Part shown: in pieces, positions 34,360 to 45,789 of the stretch
Position numbering within the stretch: position 1 is the stretch's first letter
Layout: each line of letters starts with the position of its first letter
Assembly: GCA_964016985.1 (NCBI GenBank)
Contig: OZ024828.1
Coordinates: 14,082,242-14,146,241 of the forward strand
DNA length: 64,000 nucleotides
DNA from: Anodontia alba
Lineage: Eukaryota > Mollusca > Bivalvia > Lucinida > Lucinidae
Direction: 5' to 3'
The notes under the pieces: model-generated
Seen by the model: only the letters and a program-made list of their open reading frames with translations
What the model was told of the DNA's origin: nothing
The model's database searches: none
Made by a program: the position numbers and the translations under genes

Positions 34360-34369
34360 CCTAGTCAAG

Positions 34370-35374
34370 TATTTTCTGGTCAAAATAAAGAACGTTTTAT
34401 TGAATATAAAGGTACTCACAAGCTAAAATTAGGACACGCCCAACTCCAGATAACTTGATAACGGAGATGATAATTTAGGATAAATTCTATCAATATTTTG
34501 TACCCATTTATATGTCATAATACATGTACCTACTGTAACTACCTCATCGAGGCGATTCCAGTGAGATATGTTTTTGTGTAGATTTGGCATAAATTCTTTC
34601 TCGAATACTCATTTCATCTGGATCGATGGAAAAAATACATATTTCATTCAGAGTTGTAGTTTTCCTTTTTCGAGTGTCAGAAAACAGAACGCAAGTCAGT
34701 ACAAGCAAATCAATAACTAAACCACGCGAACATGAGCTTTTTAAGCGCCCAGCAAAATTCGCAGCAGACGACATTCTAATGTTTTTATTTTTGTTTTATT
34801 TTTTTTCTCAAAGAACATAAGTCTTCGAGACATATTTTCTATGAAAAATAAAATAAAAATATCTAAAACTATCGGCTGCTTCAGTTGTGATTGGCGCTTT
34901 TAGGATGTGTTCCCGTCTCATGTACGATTCACTTGTAAGCTTTAGCAATTTGTAGGCTCACTCAGCAGATATTTTAAATATGTGTCATTTTTTTTCTCTT
35001 ATTTTGCACTTAACGTTTCATTCAAACTGTCTCCTTCGAGTCCTTCAGAGAGAAAATTCGAATGAAAACTTCAAATCTTATTTCTGTGAAAAAAAAAAAG
35101 AATGGGCGGTACATGTATAATATACAACAAGGCTTTATGACTTATTTCGATGATTTTAAACACAACCATAAAAATAAATGTTTCATTTATTCAGAATTCT
35201 TGCAAACCCCTCCGATTCACCAATTTACATAGCGGAAATGGGACATTAGATGGGAAAACAAATATGGGAAAGTTAAACTTTGAGACAAAATACCTTTTCC
35301 AACCCATTATAGTAAAGAAAGACTGTTTGGCTGATCAGTACCTTTTTACCCTAAGTATTCGAACTGACAGGCCT
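34370..35374. other. Upstream region, no further gene seen
   Basis: It contains decayed MITE text (CTACCTCATCGAGGCGATTC near 34540; GCAGACGACATTCTAATG near 34760) but no exon. Confidence 0.4.
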
Positions 35375-35445
35375 GAGCAAACAGTGTAGACCCAGATTAG
35401 ACGCCACAGAACGCGGCGTCTGATAAGGGTCTAAACTGTTTGCCA
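35375..35445. repeat. Hairpin-core repeat, near-copy of 28320-28405
   Basis: GCAAACAGTGTAGACCCAGA and GATAAGGGTCTAAACTGTTT pair around ACGCCACAGAACGCGGCGT. Confidence 0.75.
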
Positions 35446-35467
35446 CTCATTCAGCAATTTTAGAAAC

Positions 35468-35746
35468 CATCACGAAAACATGCCTATATAATTTTGACCC
35501 CCTTAAACCTCACTTTTATATAGTAAAACTGGGGTTTACAGGGGTATACATTATTTTTCTTATTTCTGCTCAAAAACATAGATTGTGGGTACTCGTTAGA
35601 ACCGCCTCGTCGAGGCGGTTCTAACGAGTACCCACAACCTATGTTTTGAGCAGAAATATGAAAAATATTTGAATTTTTTATCTGAAAATTTTCATTTTAT
35701 GGCGGTAAAATTTTCAGTATATTTCAATAGGCATGTTTTCGTAATG
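35468..35746 (+). mobile_element. Palindrome-cored MITE, copy 6
   Basis: It is a complete copy, CATCACGAAAACATGCC to GGCATGTTTTCGTAATG, with an intact core palindrome. Confidence 0.9.
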
Positions 35747-36065
35747 ATTCACTGGTAATAATATGAACTTGTGAATTTTGTTAGAAGTACAGGCTAAAGA
35801 GTTGTCAGGTGTGGAAATATTCGGTTTAAATACAATATTCAAAACTCCAAATTTATCATCCTGAATTTCCCTTGAAAATGAAAATTTAATTAAAGAGGTT
35901 TCGACTGAACCCCGACCCCTTATGGGATCGTGTCGAACAGCAAATGCATTTATAAGACCGTTTTTCTTTTTTTTTTTTTTTTGGTGGCATGACCTATATA
36001 TTACAGACCTTGTCCTAACTTTTAACACCAAGCCGAAAGTAAATCGAGGTCAAAATGAGCATCAA

Positions 36066-36275
36066 CGCGAGAAAACGTACCTTCTAACACGAAACTCAAA
36101 CTAGCCTGCGAATCCGCGCAGTCTGATCAGTGTCTTTATCGTCAGCAGGAAGGAACTTTACATCCATGGCTACCCAAAATATGCACAGTGAAGGTTCTGA
36201 TCAGACTGCGCGAATGCGCAGGCTGATCTGAATCTTCGCTGGGTGCATATATGCAAAGCTAGGTTTTTTCGCGTT
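36066..36275. mobile_element. GCGCCCAGCGAAGA MITE
   Basis: GCGAGAAAACGTACCTTCTA at the left; AAGCTAGGTTTTTTCGCGTT at the right; inverted inner blocks ATCCGCGCAGTCTGATCAG / CAGACTGCGCGAATGCGCAG. Confidence 0.65.
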
Positions 36276-36529
36276 GCAGCTCAAATATTTTTTTATATGA
36301 AAAGGGTAAAGAATTGTAAAATTAGCGTAAATTTTCATACCAGAACTTAAATCTATTTTGAGCGTCCTATTAGCCTTTAGCATTTTACTGACTGAATTAG
36401 CAGACGACAAATGATGTATTTTTGTTTTCTGTATCTCACACAAAAGGCTTGACATTTCAGTCAACCTAAGGAGATAACTTGAATAAAACGTGAAAAACAT
36501 TTTCTCTGACAAATAAAATAATAAAAAGA

Positions 36530-36764
36530 TTAACTCATTTATGCCTAGCGTCCCATAAAAGGGACATTGGTAAACAGTATAGACCCAGATCAGACGCCGC
36601 AAAACGCGGCGTCTGATCTGAGTCAACACTGTTTGCATTACATACAGAACTCTCTATATTAAGTTAAAATACTAAAAAGCAATTTAGATACCCTTTAACT
36701 CAGAAATGAACCTGTCCAAATAGGGGGTAGAGGTAGAAAATGCCATTAGGCTCAAATGGGTTAA
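36530..36764. mobile_element. TTAA-flanked MITE, TTAACYCATTTATGCC family, copy 1
   Basis: The ends are TTAACTCATTTATGCC and GGCTCAAATGGGTTAA. The hairpin has AACAGTATAGACCCAGATCA and TGATCTGAGTCAACACTGTT around GACGCCGCAAAACGCGGCGT. Confidence 0.8.
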
Positions 36765-36882
36765 TGTCGTCATTTGCAATTTAAAGGGAACAAGATAAAG
36801 TTTATATTTTAGGTTACTGTGAAACATGTTGGATATATATGTATTGGTTTCAATAAATAGACATATGGTATAGTACCACGTC

Positions 36883-37160
36883 TACTGCTGCTGCTACTAC
36901 TACTACTATCACCACTATTACTACTACTACTACAACTACAACAACAACCACATCTACTACCACTTCCTTTACATTTAAAGCTACCACTACTGCCGCCGCT
37001 GCTACTGCTACTACTACTAAGTACTGCTATTACTGCTACAACTGTCACTGCTACTGCTACCGCTACTGCCTCTATCACTACAACAACCGCTACTGCTAGC
37101 ATTACTAATACATGCACTGCTACTAATTATTATTATTGTTATTATTATTATCATTATTAT
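36883..37160. repeat. Imperfect (ACT)n / (ATT)n trinucleotide repeat
   Basis: Long CTA/CTG triplet tract. The Ser/Val-rich frame it creates is not a gene. Confidence 0.9.
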
Positions 37161-37199
37161 TATTCTTATATGCCTTATCTTTCTATCACTAAGAGGGTT

Positions 37200-37415
37200 T
37201 GAGACATTTTCAGAGGAAACAAAGTGTTTTTACGTCTTTTCTAAACAGGGCTTATTCAAACAGGAAAGAATTTGCTCCTTTGTGAGCATTTTATTCCTTT
37301 TATAGTAGGCCTTATTCCTAGGAGCTTAATGTGCAGGAAATCTAACAGGACGCCACAGAAGTTATCTTTCTTGTAAAAACGGCGGAAAATCTACCATGTG
37401 TATCCAGTCTCCTCA
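37200..37415. repeat. GAGCAAATTCTTTC-like dispersed repeat, weak copy 3
   Basis: AAAGAATTTGCTCCTTTGTGA with a later CATGTGTATCCAGTCTCC matches the two other copies loosely. Confidence 0.4.
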
Positions 37416-37445
37416 AGGCCAAAGTAACAGTAACCGTTGAGTTGG

Positions 37446-37851
37446 CCTACAGTGAATGTAGTATAAAACCTTTGCGTTTGCCTACAGTGAATGTAGTATA
37501 AAACCGTTGTGTTTATCTACAGTGAATGTAGTATAAAACCTTTGCGTTTGCCTACAGTGAATGTAGTATAAAACCATTGCGTTTGCCTACAGTGAATGTA
37601 ATATAAAACCATTGCGTTTGCCTACAGTGAATGGCGTATAAAACCACTGCGTTTGCTTACAGTGAATGTAGCATAAAACCGTTGCGTTTGCCTACAGTGA
37701 ATGTAATATAAACCGTTGCGTTTGCCTGCAGTGAATGTAGCATAAAACTTTTGCGTTTGCCTACAGTGAATGTAGTATAAAACAGTTGCGTTTGCCTACA
37801 GTGAATGTAGTATAAAACCGTTGCGTTTGCCTACGGTGAATGTAGTATAAA
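37446..37851. repeat. 35-bp tandem repeat, about 11.6 units
   Basis: The unit starts CCTACAGTGAATGTAGTATA and ends AAACCGTTGCGTTTG. One unit is 34 bp; most units differ at 1-4 sites. CTACAGTGAATGTAG is itself a small hairpin. Confidence 0.95.
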
Positions 37852-38121
37852 AAAATATGAAAAATATATCAAAAGGTAGCCTGCTGAAAGTTTTTACCCA
37901 GCACACTAAGCGTTAATGTGTCACGGTCTTTCAGTCATATCAAGTAAAAAATCAGATATAAATTATTATTTTTAACACTTCTCCTTTGAGTTGAGTTAAA
38001 AAAAAAGAACGTACTCGTAAGTCAGTAGAAAAAGAAAAGAAAATGTTTGAATTGAACTGGACTACAATGACAGTGACTTTGCAGATTAAAACACACACAC
38101 ACGCACGCACGAACGAACGCA

Positions 38122-38153
<32 letters not shown>

Positions 38154-39009
38154 CACACAAAACAACAACAACAACAACAAAACAAAACACGCAACAAAAA
38201 AGTGTAAAGTGCCTGTATGGGTATGTGTATGAAGCGGGGGATGGGGGATGGTGGAGATGGGGGGGATGGGGTGGGTGGGGGAGACAAAATTACCATGACA
38301 TAATTATCCTTCTTAAAGTGTATCTGTTCCTTTTAAATGTTTATCAGGGGAAATAACTCACTTCAGAATTAACATATATATTTCGTTTTCCGAATTAAAC
38401 GTATTTGTCATTAAGCTATCACATGTATTTCGTTTGAATCGTATGTAAAGACACAAGTAATGCTATGGAAAGCACCTCAGGGACCATAACTCTGAAAGAA
38501 ATTATCGAAATTAACCACCCGATACGAGATCTTTACGTTATTAATGCATGCACAAAGTGTCGATGAAATCTATAGTAAACACGGAAGCGAAATGCGGACA
38601 GATGTGCGTACAACGACAGTGAACGACCGGTATCAAGTGTGCAAACATAATTACCCACCATTATCGTATGCTAGATTTAATGAGTGCAAGTGCTATGCAC
38701 TCGTGCATATACACTCGCCTACATACATGTACATTATGGTCAATGCATTCATAGTTCACTTTCAATATCTACAAGTTCTTTAAAATTGCTTGACCAGACT
38801 GCGCATGTGTGTAATCTGATATTGATGAATATTATTATGGTCACCTTTGCATGTGCTTGGATAGGTTTTTAAATGACGCGACCTAAATTACGGCCATTTT
38901 ATAATTTATGAGTGATTTTCATATTAAAAATAAAAGCACCGCAAGCTTAATACCATGCGTTAGCAATTATTTGTTTATGTATTAAAGTTATCGTTGCAAA
39001 AATGTCTGA
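37852..39009. other. No gene recognised; CA/GC microsatellite inside
   Basis: An (AC)n/(ACGC)n run sits at about 38090-38160 followed by CAACAA repeats and a G-rich tract near 38235-38282. The rest is unassigned. Confidence 0.5.
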
Positions 39010-39560
39010 AAAGAAAATGACGGAGGGACAGAAAATCCTAAACCAGATCTTGATAATATCAAAGGACAGATAACAATCCTAAACCAGATCTTGATAAAAT
39101 CAATGCATATAGCAAGTTTGGTTAAAAGGCCTTGTTATTTACTCAAGTAATCTTCCAGAAACAAAAAATATGGGCGTGTCTCGGGCAGATAAACTCCGTA
39201 AAAAAATGACAAAATTTGCTCATTAGCAATTCGAAAACAGATCTCCTTAATGTTAATGCACATAGCAAGTTTGGTGTAAATCCCTTGTTATTTACTCAAG
39301 TTATCGTCCGGAAACGAAAATATGGGCGTGTCTCGGGCAGATAACCCGTAAAAATTTGACGAAATTTGCCCATTAGCAATCCAAAACCAGATCTCCACAA
39401 TATCAATGCACATACCAAGTTTGGTGAAAATCCATTGATGTTTACTCAAGTTATCATCCGGAAACGAAAAACGGACGGACGGACGACGGACGGACGGACG
39501 GAAGGACACATTGACGTTCAACGTGAAACCATAATACCCCGCCACTATTGTGTGGCGGGG
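39010..39560. repeat. About 150-bp diverged tandem repeat with CGGA tract
   Basis: ATGGGCGTGTCTCGGGCAGA recurs at about 39170 and 39322, with AAACCAGATCTTGATAA / AAACCAGATCTCCACAA phrases and AAGTTTGGT.AAAA. It ends in a GGAC tract and a hairpin ATACCCCGCCACTATTGTGT / GGCGGGGTAT. Confidence 0.75.
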
Positions 39561-40085
39561 TATAATTATAAAAATAAATAAATGAAAAATACAAAAAGCA
39601 AAGAAGACTGATCATACTTATAAATAAATACAATTTTATTATTTTGATTTTCTTAGTAATCATTATAACTTTATGTGGAAAGATGGATAGTATACGCCTG
39701 TGGCATTGCCGGGACTCATCGGCCGTTAAATCACAGCACTTACGCATCGCTATACCACCTCTATCTCAGGTCCCGTACTAAGGACCGGGGCTTCAAATGA
39801 CAATTTTTTTTTTCAAAGTTGGGGACATTAAGTAAACAAGAGGAGCATAAGGTCCTGGTCGCTCCCCTGAGCCTTGAGACCGCCATAAGATATGAAAGTT
39901 TTGTTATTTTGTTTCCGATGTCAACTTAGCGATCTTTAGTAGTCATTAAGGTTCATGTGTTTTTAAGTGGCTGCAACCCAAATTTCTTAATACTGGTTGC
40001 CCATACAACAGTATAAGAGATCAAGTTTTAACTGGACAATGCTTAGATTCACTAATACTGTTAAGTATGACAATATTTCAGTATA
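39561..40085. other. No feature recognised
   Basis: A phrase GAGGAGCATAAGGTCCTG (39840) recurs at 40596, so a dispersed repeat lies here, but its limits are unclear. Confidence 0.35.
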
Positions 40086-40089
40086 TAAA

Positions 40090-41145
40090 GATAGCCGAGG
40101 ATGCAAAGTTTCATTATATGGACCGACGACTCTGATCAGACTGCGCAGATGCGCAGACTGATTTGAGTCATAATTGGGCGCACATATCAGAAGGTAAGTT
40201 CTCGCACGTTGTGCCTCATATGATTGAAAAGGAATGACCATTGAGAGCAGTGACGTCCTTAAAGTGCTTCTCCTTTGAACTGAATACATCCAGTACAGTG
40301 CAAAACTTGATAACTGTTCCTTATGGGACTTATAAGACGCGTAAAGCGAAAACATGCCTTCGAACGTGCGCAAAATGCGCAGATTCAGATCATCCTGCGA
40401 ATGTGCAAAGTATCATCCGGGTCTTTGCTCGCCATTAAATATTTTGTAGTATCCAATTATTCTCTTAGCGTACAGTGAAAGCCCAGATGAGACTGCGCGG
40501 GTGCGCAGGCTCATCTGGGCCTTCGCTGTCCGCATATGCCCGAAGTTAAGTTTTAGCATTGCGAGGCCCAGATATGGTTACTTAGGTTACTCAATGAGGA
40601 GCATAAGGTCCTGATCGCTCCCATGAACTTTAGGTAATATAGTGTTAAGTGATCGTTTAACAGTGATTAATGTATAGGTTTATTAGTGTCAAGCTAGCAA
40701 ACTAGACACACAATTCAAATTTTCCTACAAATAAAAGATAAAGACATAATGAGAAAGCGATCTGTGTATATCCTGTACAGACCGTGCGTGAACGGACACT
40801 AGTCTCGCTATCAGGATCTACATTTCGCATACCTCTAGTATAAGGATACTTACAAAACATCATTCTGTGTCGTAAAGCAATTCTCTATGGAAGAAAGAAA
40901 AAGACTCCCTTTGGTTGCATGTTATTTTATATAATATTTGCTACGTCAGAAAACGTGCCTTCGCACATACGCCCAGCGAGGATTCAGACCAGCCTGCGCC
41001 ACGCACTGATCAGCACCTTCATTGGGCGCATAGTGAATATCAAAGAGCAACATTTCTCTATGCGGACAGCGAAGACTCCGGTCAGACTGTACGGATGCGC
41101 AGGCTGATTTGAGTCTTCGTTGGGCGCACATGTCAGAAGGTACTT
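40090..41145. repeat. Cluster of GCGCCCAGCGAAGA hairpin MITE fragments
   Basis: Three related units lie at about 40090-40215, 40345-40550 and 40946-41145. The last reads CGTCAGAAAACGTGCCTTCG to CGCACATGTCAGAAGGTACTT and is the most complete. The middle one ends in a hairpin CAGATGAGACTGCGCGGG / TGCGCAGGCTCATCTG. Confidence 0.6.
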
Positions 41146-41369
41146 CGGGAGAGAAAACGTTTGATTATTATCATAAGTAAACTGGAGTCTTAGAATCTGG
41201 ACCACAAGATAACCCAACGGTGCTTCAAAAGGGACATACTATTAATCGAGTTTGTTATGCATCACTTCTAAACTAGTTTAGGAGACACAATAGCAAAAGC
41301 ACCGTCAAAAGCTTAGCAGTGATGCACAGCTTATTCAAGACAATCTTGATTAAGGGCGTAATGTTTCAT

Positions 41370-41663
41370 TATTACGAAAACAAGCCTATTCATATATACA
41401 GAAAATTTTGCCACAAAAAAAAAAAAAAAAAAAATGAAAATATTCAGATAAAAATTCTTATATTTTTCATATTTCTGCTCAAAACATAGACTGTGCGTAC
41501 TCGTTAGAACCGCTTGACTCGGCGAGGCGGTTCTAACGAGTACCCAAAATCTATTTTTTGAGCAGAGATAAGAAAAATAATGTATACCCCTGTAAACCCC
41601 AGTTTTACTTCATAAAAGAAGGGTTTAAGGGGGTCAAAATTATATAGGCATGTTTTCGTGATG
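41370..41663 (-). mobile_element. Palindrome-cored MITE, copy 7
   Basis: ATTACGAAAACAAGCCTATT to GGCATGTTTTCGTGATG, with a poly-A expansion near 41417 and a slightly degraded core palindrome. Confidence 0.82.
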
Positions 41664-41880
41664 ACCTAAGTGTTCATTTACTACAGGTTAATTAGTTTCG
41701 GGGGGCTAACCAAACACGGTATTCTTATTTCAGACAAGTAAAAGAAGGGCATTATTCGGAAGCGGTCTGTGCAAACCCTACACAGACCGTGGATGTGCTC
41801 ACACAGGACTCTGTATCAACACCTCATACATCTTATATCAGACATTGACGCGATGTGTACAAGGCATTACTCTGTTTGTT

Positions 41881-42071
41881 TGTGTTGAGGTTTTACGACC
41901 CAGTCAACCCAATGGGGTCATGTCGAGCGCGGTCAGTTTATCTAACCACACGTTTGTTTACTGGGCAGGCTTAGTCCTCTAAGCGGTTAACCAGTATTGT
42001 GCACATTCTTTCGAGGGAAACTGACAACTGCCCTTCTTGAATCAGCGGAAGAGATAGAATGACCGTAGAAA
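41881..42071 (-). mobile_element. 5'-truncated copy of the 14207-14511 SINE
   Basis: On the minus strand it contains GGTTAACCGCTTAGAGGACT and CATGACCCCATTGGGTTGAC, and ends AAAACCTCAACAC. The tRNA-like head is missing. Confidence 0.82.
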
Positions 42072-42426
42072 TCATCTGTATGACATGAGATAACCCATAT
42101 TATAAGAGAGAAATATTTCTAGCCGTATTCTCCCTTTGATTGCATGCCATTCTATGTAAGGAGACTTTCAGGTTATACTCAAACTGAACCACCACAATGT
42201 TGAAATGTTAGTGGTCCATTGATGGGCTGGGGAACCCTTCGCGGATTGAACAATTATATGTACTTGTAACTGTATTAAAAGTGTGAGGGTTAGCTATCCA
42301 TATAATCAGGTTATACCCATCTCGCCCCTCTCCCCACTCCAAAGTTAGTAGTATTGATCGAATTAAGGCTGTATTTCTGTTGCTCTTCATTTCTTTGTTA
42401 TCTTACCGTTTTGTTTTGGTTTTATA

Positions 42427-43789
42427 CGAGGGTCGTGCAAAAAGTTCTGTCACTAATAGGCTTCCTTAGTTTTATCCCAGGTATATTTTAAAATGCTTCA
42501 CTGCACTTGAATGGTGTGTTGAATAGCTAACAATACCCGTATATTTCGTGCAAATTACTTTCCAACTGACCGGGTTATTTCGAATTGAAATAGATGCAGT
42601 CATATACACTGACCAATTTACTTGTTACATTGGAACATGGACCAGAAGACTGAAATTCGTAGCTATATTAAATGCCGCATTAGGCTTAATATAGATTCAA
42701 AGCAGATATTTAATGAATTATGTGGTATATAAGAACCTCAGACCATTTCAGTGCGCACAGGTTTTAGGTGGGTTAAAGCTTTTAAAGCTGGGAAATTTTC
42801 TGTTGAAGATGATACGCGTCCTGAAAGGCCTAAAACCTCTGTTACCAAGGCTAACGTCGCTATTGTAAAGATTGTGGTCGAACAGGTTGCGTGATTGTCT
42901 GTCAAAGATACAGCTAGTTGTACTGGCATATCAGAAGGCAGTGTGCAAACAATTCTGAAAAAGCGTTTGGACCTAAGAAAGGTTTGCGCTAGGTGGGTAC
43001 CTCATTTGCTCACTGAGTAGCAAAAAACACAACGCCTTAAATGTGCCCGGGAACTTTTGAAAACATACAAAGGCTGTAATAGTCGGTTATTTCTAGCTTT
43101 CTAACAGGTGATGAAACCTGGATGCACATGTTTGAGCCACAAAGAAGGGCTGATAATAAGCAATGGAAGCGAAAAGACAAAAAACGCCCATGTATTGCCA
43201 AGAGAACCATGTTCGGAAAAGATATTGTACGCAATTTTCTTTAATTCAAGTGGGCCGTCGTTCAAGTGCCTTGTCCATCTGGTCATAGAGTCACTGGCCG
43301 ATTCTACAAGAATTCTGTACTGAAGAAAGTGAAAGAGTTTTACAATAAGAAACGACCAAGCAAAGGATGGTCAGGAGTCCACCTTTTACACGACAACGTC
43401 CCCCTCCCCCCCCCCCCCCCCCCCCCACTCTCATAAGTGTGAGGTTGTTAAGTCTATTTTGGCTTCTGAAAAGGTGAAAGTTTTAAACCATTCACCTTAT
43501 TCACCTGACCTGAGTCCCTGTGACTTCTTTTTATTTCCAAGGCTTAAGAAAATGCTTTCTGGAAATAAGTATACGTCTAGAAGTTTTCTTGGCAGCGCTA
43601 TTTATCAGTGTCTCCAACAGATACGAAAAGAAGACTATTTATCTGCTTTTTGCGACTGGGTAAAAAGGTTACAAAAATGTGTTTCAATAAAGGGGGAATA
43701 CTTTGAAGGTTTGTAATAAAACTATATTTGATAAAAAGTAGCACTGAAGTAATCCGAACCCAGTGACAAAACTTTTTGCAGGGCCCTCG
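42427..43789 (+). mobile_element. Mariner copy B (1363 bp), longest of its family here
   Basis: The TIRs are CGAGGGTCGTGCAAAAAGTT and AAAACTTTTTGCAGGGCCCT..CG, flanked by TA. The transposase (about 42636-43716) is recognisable: RSYIKCRIRLNIDSKQIFNE, RWVKAFKAGKFSVEDD, GISEGSVQTILKKRLDLRK, GDETWMH-like sequence, LLHDN, and YSPDLSPCDFFLF (third Asp present). Several stops and frameshifts occur. A poly-C run at about 43400-43426 has expanded immediately after the second catalytic Asp and breaks the frame. It belongs to a family different from 20981-22233. Confidence 0.9.
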
Positions 43790-43977
43790 TATTATGACGT
43801 CATTTCATGTAATCAAAAGCTTACCCGATTCTTTAGGCGGGGTCTGTGTTGTCATTTGAGCAATTACTAGGTCTCCCCATATTTAATTTTTGGCAGTAAC
43901 TTTATCACAGAGCTAGAACTCGACCCCAGTAGTTTTTTTCTACTGATCGTTCCAAGGCAGTTCCTCTCATCACGAAA

Positions 43978-44600
43978 ACATGCCTATATAAATTTGATCC
44001 CCTGAAACCCAACTTTTATATAGTAAAATTGGGGTTTACAGGGGTATACATAATTTTTCATATTTCTGATCAAAAACATAGATTGTGGGTACTCGTTAGA
44101 ACCGCCTCGCCGAGGCGGCCCTAACGCATTACGAAAACACGCCTATTCAAATACAATGAAAATTTTACCACCAAAAAATTGCAATTTTTCAGATAAAAAA
44201 TTCTGATATTTTTCATATTTCTGCTCAAAACATAGATTGTGGGTACTCGTTAGAACCGCCTCGCCGAGGCGGTTCTAACGAGTACCCACAATCTATGTTT
44301 ATTTCTGCTCAAAACATAGATTGTGGTACTCGTTAGAACCGCCTCGTCGAGGCGGTTCTAACGAGTACCCACAATCGCAGAATTAACAAAAAATAATTTA
44401 TACCCCTGTAAACCCCAGTTTTACTATATAAAAGTGGGGTTTAAGGGGGTCAAAATTATATAGGTATGTTTTCGTGATGGAGTACCCACAATCTATGTTT
44501 TGAGCAGAAATATAAAAAATATCAGAGTTTTTTATCTGAAAATTTTCAGTTTTTGGAGGTGAAATTTTCTATTTATTTGAATAGGCGTGTTTTCGTAATG
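43978..44600 (+). mobile_element. Palindrome-cored MITE, copy 8, with nested copy inside
   Basis: The outer copy occupies 43978-44126 and 44480-44600. Its palindrome is interrupted within CTAACG|GAGTACCCACAATC. Confidence 0.88.
44127..44479 (-). mobile_element. Palindrome-cored MITE, copy 9 (nested, duplicated core)
   Basis: CATTACGAAAACACGCC to GGTATGTTTTCGTGATG. The core palindrome occurs twice in tandem (about 44233-44302 and 44307-44377), making this copy about 75 bp longer than usual. Confidence 0.88.
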
Positions 44601-44757
44601 GTTCCAATCCTTCTTTGTTTGTGCGTCTGTGGTTTAACCTATGGTGTTTGTTTTGCCATTGTTTGCTCCTCATCTCTCCTTCTTTTGGTGCCTCGGGAGG
44701 GCTTTTCGTGATTGTAATATTTCCTGGGTATCTTCATTTATATTTGAGTGCGCTCTC

Positions 44758-45240
44758 TCGGTCTCGAAAACATAGAGAAAATCGAGAAAGTTCAGCGGAG
44801 GACTGCTAGATGGGTCACAAATGATTACTCGCCATACAGTAGTGAGTCCAATATGACGAGCAATCTCGGTTGGCTGTCGCTTGAGCAGAGACGCTACGAT
44901 GTGCGCCTTACGGTGTTTTGCAAGGTAGCCCATGGCCTCTTCAGACAAAATCATACCTACGTCTGCAATTATAAATATTCTTTTTACCCATGACCATAGT
45001 TCTTTAGAACAAACTACCAGCTGATCTCTAGACTCCTTCAAATCAGGAGTCAGCCAGATCAATCACATTCTTCCATAAAGTATTGGACTATTTTTATCTG
45101 ATTTTAAAGTCTTCTTACTAACACTAACACTTCCGGCTATATTTCATCTTGCTTTTAAACTTTTTTTTATCTGCACTTTTTCACTTTTCTGTTCTCTTAC
45201 TAACACACCATGCGCACACACACATATCTCTATAACACTC
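44758..45240 (+). pseudogene. 3' fragment of a second non-LTR retrotransposon
   Basis: The frame reads ENIEKIEKVQRRTARWVTND, then NLGWLSLEQRRYDVRLTVFC, then KYSFYP. This is the conserved C-terminal block of jockey/CR1-type pol proteins (VQRRAARF..LGWxSLExRRxxARL). Sequence downstream runs into a GATA microsatellite, as a LINE tail can. Confidence 0.78.

Positions 45241-45293
<53 letters not shown>
45241..45293. repeat. (GATA)n microsatellite
   Basis: About 13 units. A few more units (TAGATAGATAGAC) occur after the next element, at 45658-45670. Confidence 0.95.
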
Positions 45294-45657
45294 CAGTCGA
45301 ACCTCAATGGCACGAACATCTTTGGGACCATAGAAATTCGTTCGAGACATGGGTAGTTCGAGCCACTGAGGGTTAATCATGGCACAAGTTCAGGAAACAA
45401 ATTGCTATAATTTAGGGAAATATTTTCGATTCTCAACACAATGATTATATGTTGAGTGTACTCATTTGAATCGCCTCATCGAGGCGATTCAAATGATTAC
45501 ACTCAACATACAATTCCATGATAAAATAAGAAGAAATCCCTATTAGTAAATATTTGTTTTCTTTAGCTATTGGAAGAATTTTGTAGGGAATGAAAAAAGA
45601 GTTCAAATCATCAATGGTAAACGAGCCATCCGTGTTCGAGCCATTGTGGTTATACTG
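45294..45657. mobile_element. Pogo-like MITE, copy 4, inside the GATA microsatellite
   Basis: The element is flanked by TA. The ends are CAGTCGAACCTCAATGGCAC and GAGCCATTGTGGTTATACTG. The central hairpin TGTACTCATTTGAATCGCCT / AGGCGATTCAAATGATTACA is well conserved. Confidence 0.82.
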
Positions 45658-45789
45658 TAGATAGATAGACATATTCTGCTTTCTAGCCAGACGAGTGAAA
45701 ATGCAGTTTTAAGCACTGCAACAAGATCTGAGTAGTAAAGTTGATAACAAACAGAAACACTCACAGAAATTAATTAGAGATAACAACCA

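Noticed and set aside
36809..37117. 102-codon Ser/Val-rich open frame
   Set aside because: It is produced by an ACT/CTG trinucleotide repeat and shows no domain or splice context.
37446..37851. CRISPR-like array
   Set aside because: The 35-bp units are contiguous with no unique spacers, and the genome is eukaryotic; it is a minisatellite.
39987..40373. 128-codon minus-strand frame
   Set aside because: It overlaps hairpin MITE fragments and has no recognisable motif.
44670..45062. 130-codon minus-strand frame
   Set aside because: It is the antisense shadow of a LINE C-terminal fragment on the plus strand.
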